This document shows, piece by piece, positions 10,272-21,470 of a stretch of 64,000 nt of DNA. The stretch covers positions 2,170,001 through 2,234,000 of the forward strand of contig BCJC01000003.1 in assembly GCA_001600175.1 (NCBI GenBank). Direction: 5' to 3'. The stretch's first letter is position 1, and every line of letters begins with the position of its first letter. The notes under the pieces were generated by a model, which searched no databases, had not been told where the DNA came from, and saw only the letters and a program-made list of their open reading frames with translations. Made by a program: the position numbers and the translations under genes. This DNA is from Erythrobasidium yunnanense. Its lineage: Eukaryota; Basidiomycota; Cystobasidiomycetes; Erythrobasidiales; Erythrobasidiaceae.

Positions 10272-11791
10272 TTGCGAGTGAATATGGGCTCAGTCAGCCC
10301 ATCTGAGAAGAATCATGCCATGCACAAGGCCCCTACGAGCTTGCTATCTCTGCCAGACGAAACGCTCGAGTTTATCGGGTATTACCTTTTCGAAAGCGAC
10401 AATGAATGCTGCCACTGCAGCGAAGGCCACATCACAACCAACTTCAAGTCCTACATACGCGTCAGCAAGCGTATCTATAGGGCTGCCTTATCTGTAGGAT
10501 GGAAGGGTAAGCTCGGACAAACTCCGCTCCTTTCGATGACCGAAACTGATGCCTTTTGGTCACTAAAGCTTGGGAGCTCTCGAGCGAGTCTTACGAACGG
10601 TTACTCCAACATAAAGACCATAAGGCTATCGTACGCTGCGTTCGGCACCTCCACGTGCCTTTCTGCGATTTACGCGGACCAGGCCTGCAGCGGCCAGGAC
10701 ATCCTCCCAATCAATACGTAGAAGAAGAGGGAACTATATTCTTGGCTCAAGAAGGCTTGCAGGATACTCCAGCTCAAGAAGATACCCCAGCTTCGAACAA
10801 TGAAGGGGAGGAACAGGAGGCTAACAAGCAAGAGAAGCAGCTAGAAACGACCGAGGAATACGATAAAGCACTCTCAGAGTGTATCGGTCTTTTCGAACGG
10901 CTGGAAAGTTTGAATATCTCCTTCTGTGACTGGACAATGCCGGCTCAGCAGACTTTGAGCGTACCGACAACGCTTTTACATGCAAGGATACAGCCGCTGC
11001 TTCCCTCCACAATACTCTCTAGCACATTCCACTTCAAGACAATCACCAGGCTATCGTTCTCGGGCATCCGCTCTCAAGAAGATCATGCACAAGTGGTTGA
11101 AAGCATCGAGGAGCATTCCCAGCTACAATATAAACTGCAGAGCCTCAGCATCATATATCGATTCGACTACCTCCTCTTCTCTATCGATCTGGCGCATATC
11201 GGAGAGGCTATCGATAATACCGTCGATGGGAAAGCTCTTTGGACCGCTGTTGGAAAGCTAGAAAAGCTGGAAAGCCTTACTATCGCATATATGCCTCAGA
11301 GGGAGCTCGATATAGACATGCTGTGGAAGCCAGAGGTGTTCAAGCCGAAACTCAAGCGGATCTGCCTGGAGGAAGTGACTCTCTCGCAAGGGGTCGTCAA
11401 GAGTCTACTTGAAAATCGACAAGGCCTGAAATCACTGGTCGCTGGTACACATCTCATTGACGGCATACGGGAACTACAAGCTACCTCCGAACAGCCCGTC
11501 ACTTTTCCTCAACTCAGCGCTTTGGAATTGTCAATGAACCGAGGAGCAGATGTTTTCGAGGCACTGACAGTCTTCACACATGCACCCGTTACGCATCTGG
11601 CTATCACGATAGCGGATCCCCGATCCTTCTTGGAACAGTATCCGGAACACAAGGCGAGGCAGAAGACGGTGAAAGTGCTTGCGCTGCATGAGATATATTC
11701 AGACGATGAAGATCATCGAATGAATGAAGTGCAGAAAGAAGAATGGATTCAGAAATATCAGGAGCTAGGCATCAAGTTAGCGATTCAATGA
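10272..11791 (+). CDS. F-box-like protein with leucine-rich C-terminal part
   Basis: Two exons (10272-10506 and 10569-11791) joined across a 62-base intron with GTAAGC donor give 485 residues. Residues about 18-80 form an F-box-like region (SLLSLPDETLEFIGYYLFE, then a conserved-looking VSKRIYRAAL), expected to bind Skp1 in an SCF ubiquitin ligase. The remainder has repeating leucine-rich segments such as LEKLESLTIAYMPQ and LKRICLEEVTL, which suggest a solenoid substrate-binding domain. Residues around 130-165 are a Glu/Gln-rich insert. Several Met codons (10272, 10284, 10320) could be the start; the first is annotated. The substrate is unknown. Confidence 0.7.
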
Positions 11792-12466
11792 AGACGTAAG
11801 GTCGGGACAAGCACTTTCCAACCAATTTCAACACATGTCTTCCACCAGGCTTCCTCACACATTGTTGTCATCATCACACGCACTACGTACAGACACTCGT
11901 CCGCGCCTCTCGACGTCTTTCTTCTGTATCCTAGCACACTGTGTACAGTATCTTAAACGGCTTCTCATCAGCTCTTCAGCAGTAATCTATAGCTCGTAAC
12001 ATTATATGCAAACGCACTTCAGAGCAATCCTGCTCAGACCGAGCTCTTGAGACACGCCTCGACTTGCATATCGCCACTGAGTTCGAGGAGCGTCCAGGTT
12101 GACTCCCAACGCACCTCTTGACTGAGGGAGCAGACGACGTAGAGACCGCAAGTGATCTACGAAACAGCGACGAAGTACGGACAGACGGGTTTCAAGCGAC
12201 GGGAAACAGCAAGATTGAGCCTTGTTTGCTGGCGAGAGAAAGAGAGAGCCAGAAAGGCCAGACAAGCGGGCTAGGACGCGGTCGCCGGGATAGAAGGAAG
12301 CGAGACAGCTGTAAAGAACGTATCTACGAAGAGCTGGAGACTTTCGCTGGCCTTTGGAACGACGTTCAAGCTCGACAATCCGAGGGTTCTTTCTCTCGAG
12401 ACTGCTGCCTAAGGACAGGCTTTCAACGCCAGCGCAGGCTCAGCAAGACGTCTATATACCTTCAAG
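11792..12466. promoter_or_regulatory. RPB1 upstream region
   Basis: These 675 bases separate the F-box-like gene from the RPB1 start. The first part (11800-12000) is pyrimidine-rich and probably the 3' region of the F-box-like gene. The second half is purine-rich (GA-rich) on the plus strand. A rightward frame at 12118-12597 crosses into RPB1 in another frame; I treat it as non-coding because it has no recognisable content. Confidence 0.45.
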
Positions 12467-15400
12467 ATGGCTCTGCATACGTTTGGGCACTCGAGCGCCC
12501 CACTTCGTCGAGTGAAAACCATCCAATTTGGCATTCTTTCGCCGGACGAGATCAAGGGACTCAGCGTAGCCAAAATCGAGTATCCAGAGACGTATGAAGA
12601 AGGAAGTCAGAAGCCGAAGATAGGTGGTCTTTCAGATACACGTCTAGGGACGATTGATAGGAACTTCAAATGCGAGACCTGCGGTGAAGGCATGGCGGAA
12701 TGTCCTGGACATTTCGGCCATCTGGAAGTGAGGCGCCGCATGACTATAGTCAGCAGAAGCTTGAGCTCATTCTCGCCGTACCGCAGCTCGCAAAAGGTGT
12801 CTATCATGTCGGTTTTCTGGGCAAGGTCAAGAAGATCCTCGAGAGTGTCTGTACCAATTGCGGCAAGCTCAAGTCTGATCCGTGCGTCTAGCATATATCT
12901 TTGATCAAGCATCATGCTGAAGTGCTTCATATCTGCAGCCGGACCGACTCTAGGATAGCAGATGCCATGCGTTTCGTCCGGGATCCGAAAAAGCGACTCA
13001 ACATCGTTCATGACATCTGCAAGGTAAATCACTTTCCATAGCTCATAACTGACGAGTTCAACCATGTTGAACTATGCTATACCTTCGCTCCTCCCAGAGT
13101 ATTCGCGTGTGTCAAGCAGATACGCCCGATAATCCGGACGAGCCTCTGCCTTTGGACGAGAACGGTCAACCCATACCCAAGCCTCAACATCATGGATGCG
13201 GACATACCCAGCCTTTGATCCGTAAAGAAGGCTTAAAGCTCATGCTAGTCAACCATAAAACGGCAGACGATGAAGAGAGTGGTTCAAAGCTCAAAACGGA
13301 AGATCGCAAGAATCTACCTGCTTCAGCATGTCTACTCATCTTCAAGAAGATTCCGGATGCAGACTTGCATATCATGGGTCTCAGCACGGATGAAGCTCGA
13401 CCGGAATGGATGATTCTCACTGTTCTTCCTGTTCCTCCGCCAGCTGTGCGCCCTAGTGTGGCTGTCGATGGAGGTACTCTGCGCGGAGAGGATGACTTGA
13501 CATACAGTGCGTATACTTGCTATGCTCTGGAAGAGCAAGCCTGATTATCCGTCAAAACAGAGTTGAGCGACATCATCAAAGCAAACCAAAATGTTCGGCG
13601 TCTCGAGCAAGAAGGTGCGCCGGCGCACGTCGTCGATGAATTCGAAACACTTCTGCAATATCATATCGCGACCTACATGGACAACGATCTTCCGGGGCAG
13701 CCTCAAGCTCTCCAAAAATCTGGCAGACCTGTCAAATCTATTCGAGCAAGACTGAAGGGCAAAGAAGGCCGGTTACGCGGGAATTTGATGGGAAAACGAG
13801 TGGATTTCTCGGCTCGTACAGTCATTACTGGTGATCCGAATCTGGACCTAGACCAAGTTGGAGTACCGCACTCCATAGCGCGCAACTTGACATATCCTGA
13901 AAGAGTAACGCCATACAATATCACCTACCTGCAGGAGCTGGTGCGAAACGGTCCGAACGAATACCCAGGTGCAAGATATGTCATTCGTGATACGGGAGAA
14001 AGGATAGATTTGCGGTACAACAAGCGAACAGATACCTTTCTACAATACGGCTGGATCGTAGAACGGCACCTGAAGGATGGCGACTATGTCCTCTTTAACC
14101 GACAACCGAGTTTGCACAAGATGTCTATGAGTACGTGAAATCGATTTGGAACGGCTTTCGATAGTGCTGATGAGCTGTATCAGTGTCTCACCGTGTCAAG
14201 CTTATGCCCTACTCTACCTTCCGCCTGAACCTTTCCGTAACTTCCCCCTATAACGCCGAGTAAGTATACGAGCATGCTGCTCGGCCTTGTTCATCTTATT
14301 GAACAATATGCTTTCTATCAAAGTTTCGACGGAGACGAAATGAACTTGCACGTCCCGCAAAGCGAAGAAACTCGAGCAGAACTCTCGCAGATAGCCTGGG
14401 TGCCGCGGCAGATCGTCTCTCCGCAGTCTAATAAGGTGAAGAATGCTCTCTGCTTCCGCCCGGTAGCAAGCTGAGTGTTTTCTGCAGCCTGTAATGGGTA
14501 TTGTACAAGACACCTTGTGTGGTACGCGAAAGCTCACCCTGCGTGATACATTTTTGGATCGCGACTTCATGCAAAATATACTGCTATGGGTAGCAGGGTG
14601 GGACGGTGTTCTGCCGCCTCCTGCTATCATCAAGCCGAAGCCACTCTGGACAGGCAAGCAGATACTGTCTATGGTGATTCCGAAGGGTGTCAACTATTTC
14701 CGACAAGATGGTTCTAGACCCGATCCTATATCGGCCAACGACAGTGGTGTCCTTATCGAAGATGGTGAAATTCTATACGGAATCATCGAGAAGAAGGCAG
14801 TCGGAGCATCCAATGGCGGTATAATCCATATCATCTTCAAGGAAAGAGGGCCTGAGATCTGTCGAGACTTCATTGGAGGAATGCAAAAGGTAGTAAACTA
14901 CTGGCTGCTGCACAATGGATTCTCGATCGGTATCGGAGATACTGTTCCTGATGGCACAACAGCGCAAAACATCCTCGATGTCGTTGCGGAAGCAAAGCGA
15001 CTTGTCAGGAATACTATTGAAGAGGCTCATCAAGATGGTCTCGAAGCCGAGCCTGGTATGACTATCCGAGAATCGTTCGAGAACAAGGTATCGAACTATC
15101 TCAACGATGCCCGTGATAAGGCTGGTAAGAACGCTCAAGAGAGTGCGAAGGACGACAACAACGTCAAGCAGATGGTAGTCGCCGGTTCAAAGGTACTTCT
15201 GCTGCCTTCTCACTCAAGTGAATCTAGCTGACTCATCATCGCGCAGGGTTCTTTCATCAATATCGCTCAAATGTCTGCATTGGTAGGACAGCAGATTGTC
15301 GAAGGAAAGCGTATTCCATACGGCTTCAAATTCCGCACTCTGCCACACTTCACAAAGGACGATTACTCGCCCGAATCTCGAGGGTTTGTCGAAAACTCCT

Positions 15401-18400
15401 ATCTACGAGGTCTTACTCCTCAGGAGTTCTACTTCCACGCTATGGGAGGACGAGAAGGTCTTATCGATACAGCTGTCAAAACAGCCGAAACTGGTTATAT
15501 CCAGCGCCGTCTGGTCAAAGCGCTCGAAGATGTTGCTGTCACGTACGATGGTACTGTGCGCAATTCTCTCGGTGATATTGTACAGTTCGTCTACGGTGAA
15601 GATGGTATGGATGGAGCTTCGGTCGAGACTCAGAATATCGAGCCTGTCCGCATGTCGCACTCGAAGTTCGAGCAGACGTTCAAGGTGGATATGATGGAGC
15701 CCGAGTGGAACTTCCGCAGAGGTGTTCTGCAAGTCGGACTGGATGAAGCGACGAAAGAAACGCAAGACTTGCTCGATGAGGAGTATCAGCAGATCTGCGA
15801 AGACAGAGACCTGCTTCGTACCTATATCTTGAAGAATGGAGACTCTTCTAAAGCTCTACCAGTCAATTTGAGACGTATCATCCAGAACGCCCAACAAATC
15901 TTCCACATCGATACCTCCAAGCCTTCCGACCTTCCCCCAGCAGACATCGTACTGTCCGTGCGAGATCTGCTCGAGCGTCTCATCGTCATTCGCGGAAAGC
16001 AAGATCGTCTCACTATTGATGCACAGAACAATGCTACCCTGCTGTTCCGGATTCTGCTCCGATCGAACCTTGCTGCAAAGCGAGTTCTGCAAGAGCATCA
16101 CCTCAACAGGGAAGCATTCGAATGGGTGCTAGGAGAGATAGAAGCCAGATTCAACCAGTCTGTGGTGCATCCCGGCGAGATGTGCGGTGTCATCGCTGCC
16201 CAGTCTATCGGAGAACCGGCTACTCAAATGACGCTCAACACTTTCCATTATGCCGGTGTGTCGTCAAAGAACGTTACACTTGGTGTACCTCGTCTTAAGG
16301 AGATCATCAACGTCGCGAGAAATATCAAGACACCCTCCCTGACCGTCTTCCTTCAGCCAGAATACAGCAAGGACACAGCTTCTGCTAAGCGTATTCAATC
16401 TATCCTTCCTCATTCTACACTCAAAACAGTCACTGCATCCACTGAGATCTTCTATGATCCAAACGTTGAGACTACTCTCATCGTGGATGACCGAGATTTC
16501 GTACATGCCTTCTTCGAGATTCCCGATCCTGAGATCGAGCAGAACATCCATAGGCAGTCTCCGTGGTTGTTACGCTTTGAGCTAGATAGGCGGAGAATGG
16601 TAGACAAGGGTTATGAGATGGGTTTCGTAGCAAGCAAGATCCAGGCCGTCTTCGAGTCAGATCTTTTCGTTATTGCTTCCGAAGATTTGGCAGAGAAGCT
16701 TGTCATTCGATGCAGAGCTCTGCAAGAGAACGACAAGGCTGCTGAAGATGAGGATGAGGATGGCGAGGTGCCAGAAGATGTCTTCCTCAAGCAGCTCGAA
16801 GCGTCGATGTTGTCGAATATCACTTTGGGTAAGCGTACTTAACAGAGTTTGTGACAACGCTGACACTCTCCATAGGTGGTGTTGAAGGTATTCAGCGTGC
16901 TTTCATTGTCGAACACAAGCGCAACCAGATCAACGAGAACGGCGAGTTCGAGCAGCTTAGCGAATGGGTTGTCGAGACAGACGGAATCAACCTCAAGAAG
17001 GTACTCACAGTAGATGGTGTCGATCCTATTCGAACGACTTCCAACAACTGTGTCGAGGTTCTCGAAGTTCTGGGTATCGAAGCTGCAAGACAATCTCTGT
17101 TGCGCGAGATGAGGCACGTCATCGAGTTTGGAGGTTCAAGTGTCAACTATAGACATTTGTCACTGCTCGTGGATGTCATGACGAACCGCGGACACCTGAT
17201 GGCTATCACTCGTCACGGTATCAACAGAGCCGATACTGGCGCGCTCATGCGATGTTCTTTCGAAGAGACGGTGGAAATTTTGATGGAAGCTGCATCTATT
17301 GGAGAACGCGACCACTGCACTGGTGTTGCAGAGAGCGTCTTGCTCGGTCAACTCGCTCCTATGGGTACCGGCTCTTTCGACATCGCGCTGGACATCGAGA
17401 TGCTCAAGGATGTGGTCGTAGATCACAGATTACCTGCACAAGGTCTGATCTACGCTCAAGATGGCTCAGCTACGCCTGGAGGTGCGATGACGCCCTATGC
17501 CGAAGCCGACTCTGGCGGTCGCACGCCCGGTCTGCACTACGACAATCTCGCTATCAATGCAAACTTCTCTCCTATCGTACAGGCAGGTGGAGATGAAGGT
17601 TCTTCGACCGTCTATGGAGGATATGGTAGCTTTACGCCGCAGAGGGGTGCGCAGAGTCCTTACGGTGCTTCGCCTGGCTACTCCATGGCCACAAGTCCAG
17701 CTGGCTACGGCTACGGTGCTTCGCCATCGTCTCCGGCATTCTATGGCCCATCGTCGAGCCCAGGATTTGTCTCTTCTCCGTTCGCAGCACGCACATCGCC
17801 TGCCCAAGTGTCAAGTCCACAGTTTAGCGTCGGGTACTCGCCGACGAGTCCAAACGCTTTTTCACCGTCTAGCCCCCGATGGTCACCTCAAGATGCGAGC
17901 CCCTCCTTCTCGCCCAATCAGGTTTCACCAGCCTTTGGCTCACCGGCATCTCCCTCTTTTTCGTAAGGGTTCCATCTCAGCTTTTTTAGCTGAAAACTGA
18001 CGAAGAAATCGGCTTCCTGTCTTTCCCACAGCCCTTCGCGATTCGCGTCGCCGTCCTCCCCCTCGTACCAGGTGATTTGAAGCGTCGGCTCGCTTTGGCA
18101 CGGAATCTGACTGTTTCTGACAGGTTACGTCGCCTGCTTACTCGCCGAACTCACCCCAATTCTCCAGCCGCATGTCAAATGGTGTCACGTCACCAAACTT
18201 CTCGTAAGTCATATGCTCTGCTATTTCCTGGAATGGCTTCTGACTCGTTTATTGCTGCGTTAGTCCGGCCAGCCCGTCCTTCAGCCCGTCTAGTCCCCAA
18301 TTCTCGTGAGTGCTTCGGCTCCGAGCTAGCTAAACTGCTTCTGACGCGTATTTTGCGCCTCTCTCGGCGAATCAGACCGAGCTCGCCTCAATACTCGCCC

Positions 18401-18532
18401 ACTAGCCCTCAAATGTCAGCAAGCGGCTTCTCACCTGCATCTCCCGCATCTCCTGCCTACTCAGCGAATTATGCCTCGCCCGCATGGAGCACGGGAGCAG
18501 CCTCTCCGAGGCAAGGGTCATGGAAGCGATGA
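12467..18532 (+). CDS. RPB1: RNA polymerase II largest subunit Rpb1
   Basis: Rightward gene with many short introns, encoding about 1,750 residues of the catalytic subunit of RNA polymerase II. The start [20 protein letters not shown] is the usual N-terminus. The clamp zinc site reads [17 protein letters not shown]. Fork and active-site regions include [20 protein letters not shown] and NADFDGDEMN; the intron 14260-14323 splits the first catalytic Asp codon. Bridge and trigger-loop sequences follow ([40 protein letters not shown]). The C-terminal domain is short and degenerate and is spread over five exons. I traced joins through the last one, which ends SPRQGSWKR at the stop 18530-18532. The core shows no frameshift or stop. 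An inverted copy of bases 16671-17106 lies just downstream at 18727-19162. Confidence 0.97.
12728..12786 (+). other. RPB1 intron 1
   Basis: This 59-base intron (GTGAGG...CCGCAG) joins FGHLE to [11 protein letters not shown], which restores the conserved His-x-Glu-Leu-Ala context after the clamp zinc site. An acceptor 30 bases earlier would insert unconserved residues, so this choice is well supported. Confidence 0.8.
14260..14323 (+). other. RPB1 intron inside the catalytic Asp codon
   Basis: A 64-base intron (GTAAGT...ATCAAAG) divides the GA|T codon of the first Asp in NADFDGDEMN, the magnesium-binding motif. Correct splicing here is essential for an active polymerase. Confidence 0.85.
16671..17106 (+). 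repeat. Left arm of a 436-base inverted duplication (inside RPB1)
   Basis: This segment of RPB1 contains the end of one exon, the 47-base intron 16829-16875 and the start of the next exon. It matches the minus strand of 18727-19162 along its whole length with no gaps and about 40 mismatches counted by hand, so roughly 91% identity. This copy is the functional one. Confidence 0.9.
17617..18532 (+). other. Degenerate RPB1 C-terminal domain, exon-modular
   Basis: After the polymerase core, the protein is Ser/Pro/Tyr/Phe-rich. Canonical YSPTSP occurs only twice (YSPTSPN, YSPTSPQ), with one YSPNSPQ; most units carry Phe in place of Tyr ([14 protein letters not shown]). Only one run, near the end, has four contiguous heptads. 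Introns at 17963-18031, 18072-18123, 18204-18263 and 18306-18375 separate the last five exons. Three of the four cut the same Ser codon after its second base (Phe-Ser|Pro), so the small exons between them can be added or lost without a frame change. The tail ends in basic QGSWKR. Confidence 0.85.
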
Positions 18533-18726
18533 TCTAGAGGGTTCTGCGTCCTTCGCAAAATCTTCTACGGCTAAAGCGAGGTTTGTCAGGCTTTCTGCGG
18601 CTAATCTCAGTGGAAGGCGGCTGTTGGGTCGCGAGGTTGTGCTGTCTTCAGGCTGTTGTGCAGGGCCACTGTGATAGGGAGCTGCAATTGGGCAATGCAT
18701 CTCCTCTTTCCCGTTCTCAGGAGCAC
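18533..18726. other. RPB1 3' flank
   Basis: This short stretch lies between the RPB1 stop and the inverted RPB1 fragment. On the minus strand the fragment's frame continues through it, but the sequence has no similarity to Rpb1 and looks like non-coding read-through. It would contain the RPB1 poly(A) site. Confidence 0.4.
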
Positions 18727-19162
18727 CGCGCAGCAGAGACTGTCTTGCAGCTTCGTTACCTAGAACTTCGAGGACTTTCGCACAGTTGTTCGAAGTTGTT
18801 CGAATAGGATCAATACCGTCTATGGTGAGGACCTTCTTGAGGTTGATTCCGTCTGTTTCGACAACCCATTCGCTGAGCTGCTCGAACTCGCCGTTCTCGT
18901 TGATCTGGTTTCTCTTGTGCTCGACGATGAAAGCACGCTGGATACCTTCAACACCACCTTTGGAGAGTGTCAGCATTGCCACAAACTCTGTCAAATGCGC
19001 TTACCCAAAGTGATGTTCGACAACATCGACGCTTCCAGCTGCTTAAGGAAGACATCTTCAGGCACTTCACCATCCTCATCCTCATCTTCAGCAGCCTTAT
19101 CGTTCTCTTGCAGACCTCTGCATCGAATGACAAGCTCCTCTGCCAGATCTTCGGAAGCAATA
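18727..19162 (-). pseudogene. Inverted truncated RPB1 fragment
   Basis: On the minus strand this segment encodes Rpb1 residues from [14 protein letters not shown] to EAARQSLLR, in two exon pieces around a retained 47-base intron that still has GT and AG ends. It equals 16671-17106 in length and aligns without gaps. By hand I count about 40 differences: 6 in the intron, and about 34 in coding sequence that change only about 7 of 129 residues. It has no start codon, no catalytic motifs and no CTD, so it cannot make a polymerase subunit. The excess of silent changes implies that the source was a functional, already diverged Rpb1 gene rather than a freshly copied neighbour. Read-through transcription from RPB1 would produce RNA complementary to the RPB1 mRNA. 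Confidence 0.9.
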
Positions 19163-19709
19163 TAACAAAAAGAAGTCATGCTCGACGACCGATGCAGGGC
19201 GTACTCACTTGGTGCTCACTGACCCTCCCGCCAATGCCACTGAGCGGGGCGTGCTGTTCATACTGCTGCTGCACATCGATCATCGTCGGCTGCCCACGGA
19301 CCCGGACCATTTTCCAGTCCAAGTGACAGTGCTCCAAAAAGACACACAGTTCAAGGGCGCTTGCTTAAGCCACACATCTTCAGCTGACATTAAGTATCTC
19401 TCGAGCCTGAGCATGCTTATAGGTTGTCAAGCGATTCCAAAGTTACGAGCTTGCGGCGAGCATTGCTTTTGGCTGTCTATGTTGTGCTACTATACAGATT
19501 GTTACCGTGTCCAATACAGGTCAAAGCTACCGACTTTTGCTAATCTTTGTCTCGCTGTTTGCCTTTTGCCTCCGTCCCAATCGCGTCAAGCTTCTTCTGC
19601 AGCACGCCTGGCTGCAAGTTGCTGGGGTCGGAACTACGGCAAGGTACATAGACTTGGCTACTGCATATGCAGAGAGGCTGTTCGTAACTGACGCGAGGTT
19701 TACGCCCAG
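19163..19709. other. Stretch without a recognisable gene
   Basis: About 550 bases between the RPB1 fragment and the next F-box-like gene. A rightward frame of 160 codons at 19209 has cysteine-rich, low-quality content and no family resemblance, so I treat it as non-coding. The promoter of the F-box-like gene must lie here. Confidence 0.4.
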
Positions 19710-20981
19710 ATGATGCTCATCACAGACCTCCCAAACGAAATTCTGGAACTCGTTTGTCGAAACTTCCTTTCCAAGTCGCTCACAGATCACAGCTACCTCT
19801 GTGAATGGCAAGTCGAGTGGAATGCTGGTCCCCAACGGGCTGTCCTGTGCTCGTTATCGAGGACTTGCAAGACCTTGTCGAAAATCGCCCTTCCACTTCT
19901 ATATGAGCAGATGTTCCATTACACGGACATGTGCAGATTCATCATGAGCGCTCCTGGACCCCAGACTGTCGCCAAGCGCATGTCCTCTGTTCGCTATCTC
20001 AGGATATCCAGCGAGGACGTGCCAGAGCAGCAGAGCCACTTATATTGGACCAGCTTACAGCTCTGCATCATGCACTGTGTCCAACTACAACACCTGCACT
20101 TCTATTATACCGGCGATTCTCTTCACTTTAGTGCAATTCTGGTTCGCCTGGCGGAGCTGCGTGCGATGCAGAAACTGCAGAGCCTTCGCCTGAGACTGGA
20201 CACAGACGACCCCGAACATACGATATTCAAGGACGTCTCTCGTTTCATAGGCTTGGAAGGACTCGGCGTGCACGCCAGCCGCAGGCCTTCGAAACATCCA
20301 CAAACGCGCCTGAAGCATTTAAAGGAGCTGGAGATCGATTGGCTAGATACTGCGGATGAAACTTACGCATGTATGGCTCTGATATGTCCAGAGAACCTCC
20401 GCAGGCTGCACATTGGGCAGTTCGATCGTAAGGAAGACGTTCCGATCCGCTCGCCCGACTCCTTCAACACCCAGATATGGCAGAATCTGCATTATATGTC
20501 CGTACAAAGTCAATCACCATTTATCCCGGTATTATTCGATGAACGCGCGGCAGTACGTTTTCCAGCCCTGCGAGAGGTACATGTCCAGCTGGCACCTAAC
20601 GCGCAGCCGAAGCAACTCTTCAAAAGTCTCCCGGCCTGCTTAACGCATCTCCACATCGACGAAATACGCGATTCGATCCAGTCACTCGGGATCATTGCTC
20701 TTATTGAGGATGCTCGTTGGTCATCCGGAGATTTGAAGAGTATAGAACTGGAGTTCGACGTATTTGATGGTGGGTGGGTATCTGTGGAGCCGTTTGTACT
20801 CGATGTCCTTCTGGTGCGCGCGGCCGAGGCGATGCAAGCTGCTGCAACGTATAATCTAGTACTCGATCCCAGCGACCTAGTTGCTGGCATACTCAACGTG
20901 ATCGCAGACGTCAACGGTCGTGACTCGGACTATTCTGAATCGTCAGACGATGCGGCAGCTGCAGCGGATGAGGAGCAATGA
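19710..20981 (+). CDS. F-box-like protein, intronless
   Basis: A single uninterrupted frame of 423 residues. The N-terminus MMLITDLPNEILELVCRNFL is a clear F-box start (Leu-Pro-x-Glu-Ile-Leu), followed by LCSLSRTCKTLSKIALPLLY, the second half of the fold. The rest is leucine-patterned (LKHLKELEIDWLD, NLRRLHIGQFD, LTHLHIDEI), as in fungal F-box proteins with irregular leucine-rich repeats. The last 30 residues are acidic with an Ala run. The expected role is substrate adaptor of an SCF ubiquitin ligase; the target is unknown. It is unlike the F-box-like protein at 10272 beyond general pattern. Confidence 0.8.
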   Translation: MMLITDLPNEILELVCRNFLSKSLTDHSYLCEWQVEWNAGPQRAVLCSLSRTCKTLSKIALPLLYEQMFHYTDMCRFIMSAPGPQTVAKRMSSVRYLRISSEDVPEQQSHLYWTSLQLCIMHCVQLQHLHFYYTGDSLHFSAILVRLAELRAMQKLQSLRLRLDTDDPEHTIFKDVSRFIGLEGLGVHASRRPSKHPQTRLKHLKELEIDWLDTADETYACMALICPENLRRLHIGQFDRKEDVPIRSPDSFNTQIWQNLHYMSVQSQSPFIPVLFDERAAVRFPALREVHVQLAPNAQPKQLFKSLPACLTHLHIDEIRDSIQSLGIIALIEDARWSSGDLKSIELEFDVFDGGWVSVEPFVLDVLLVRAAEAMQAAATYNLVLDPSDLVAGILNVIADVNGRDSDYSESSDDAAAAADEEQ

Positions 20982-21470
20982 AGAAGTTGGTTAGCAGGAC
21001 CATAATTCTGTTTGGCAGATCCCATATAATGGCCTCTCTTCTTCTCTTCCGGTTCGTCCGTTCCTGGCTCAACTCAAAGTCCATCGATCGCATATATTCC
21101 TGTCGTCTCATCCGTAACCCTGTCCCTTCTCAGGACTTCCAACCTTCTCCAACCCGCAAGACGGTAGTCTTTCAGTATGCTTTCGAACTTTTCGGGCCAC
21201 ACTTTCGTAGCGTTTACACTCCATATAATTGCTTGGATATAGTCGCTCGTGCAAGAGCCGCAATGCCTTTTGAACGCCTTCATCAGGCCTCCCTCGAAGC
21301 ATTCCAAAGAGTGCCTCCTTACAACATGGGTAGTATGGTCAGCGTACATTGCTGTATCTACAATGCCGCCCCTCATTACAAACATTGTTATCTCTTCAAA
21401 GGCCTTCGCGACTTGTTTCCTTGCCACGACGTCTTCGCAGATTGACCTTTGCCTCACCGACAAGGATGCA
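20982..21470. other. Short stretch with unresolved coding potential
   Basis: These 490 bases lie between the F-box-like gene and the SNF2 ATPase. Both strands have open frames. On the minus strand a segment with coding-like texture (KFESILKDYRLAGWRRLEVL) spans about 21074-21380 and may belong to a small unrecognised gene with one or more introns. I could not fix exon borders or a family. Confidence 0.35.

Noticed and set aside
12118-12597. Rightward frame before RPB1
   Set aside because: Overlaps the RPB1 start in another frame, purine-rich 5' leader, no recognisable protein content.
19209-19691. Rightward 160-codon frame
   Set aside because: Cys-rich, no domain, no codon pattern like neighbouring genes; probably promoter of the F-box-like gene.
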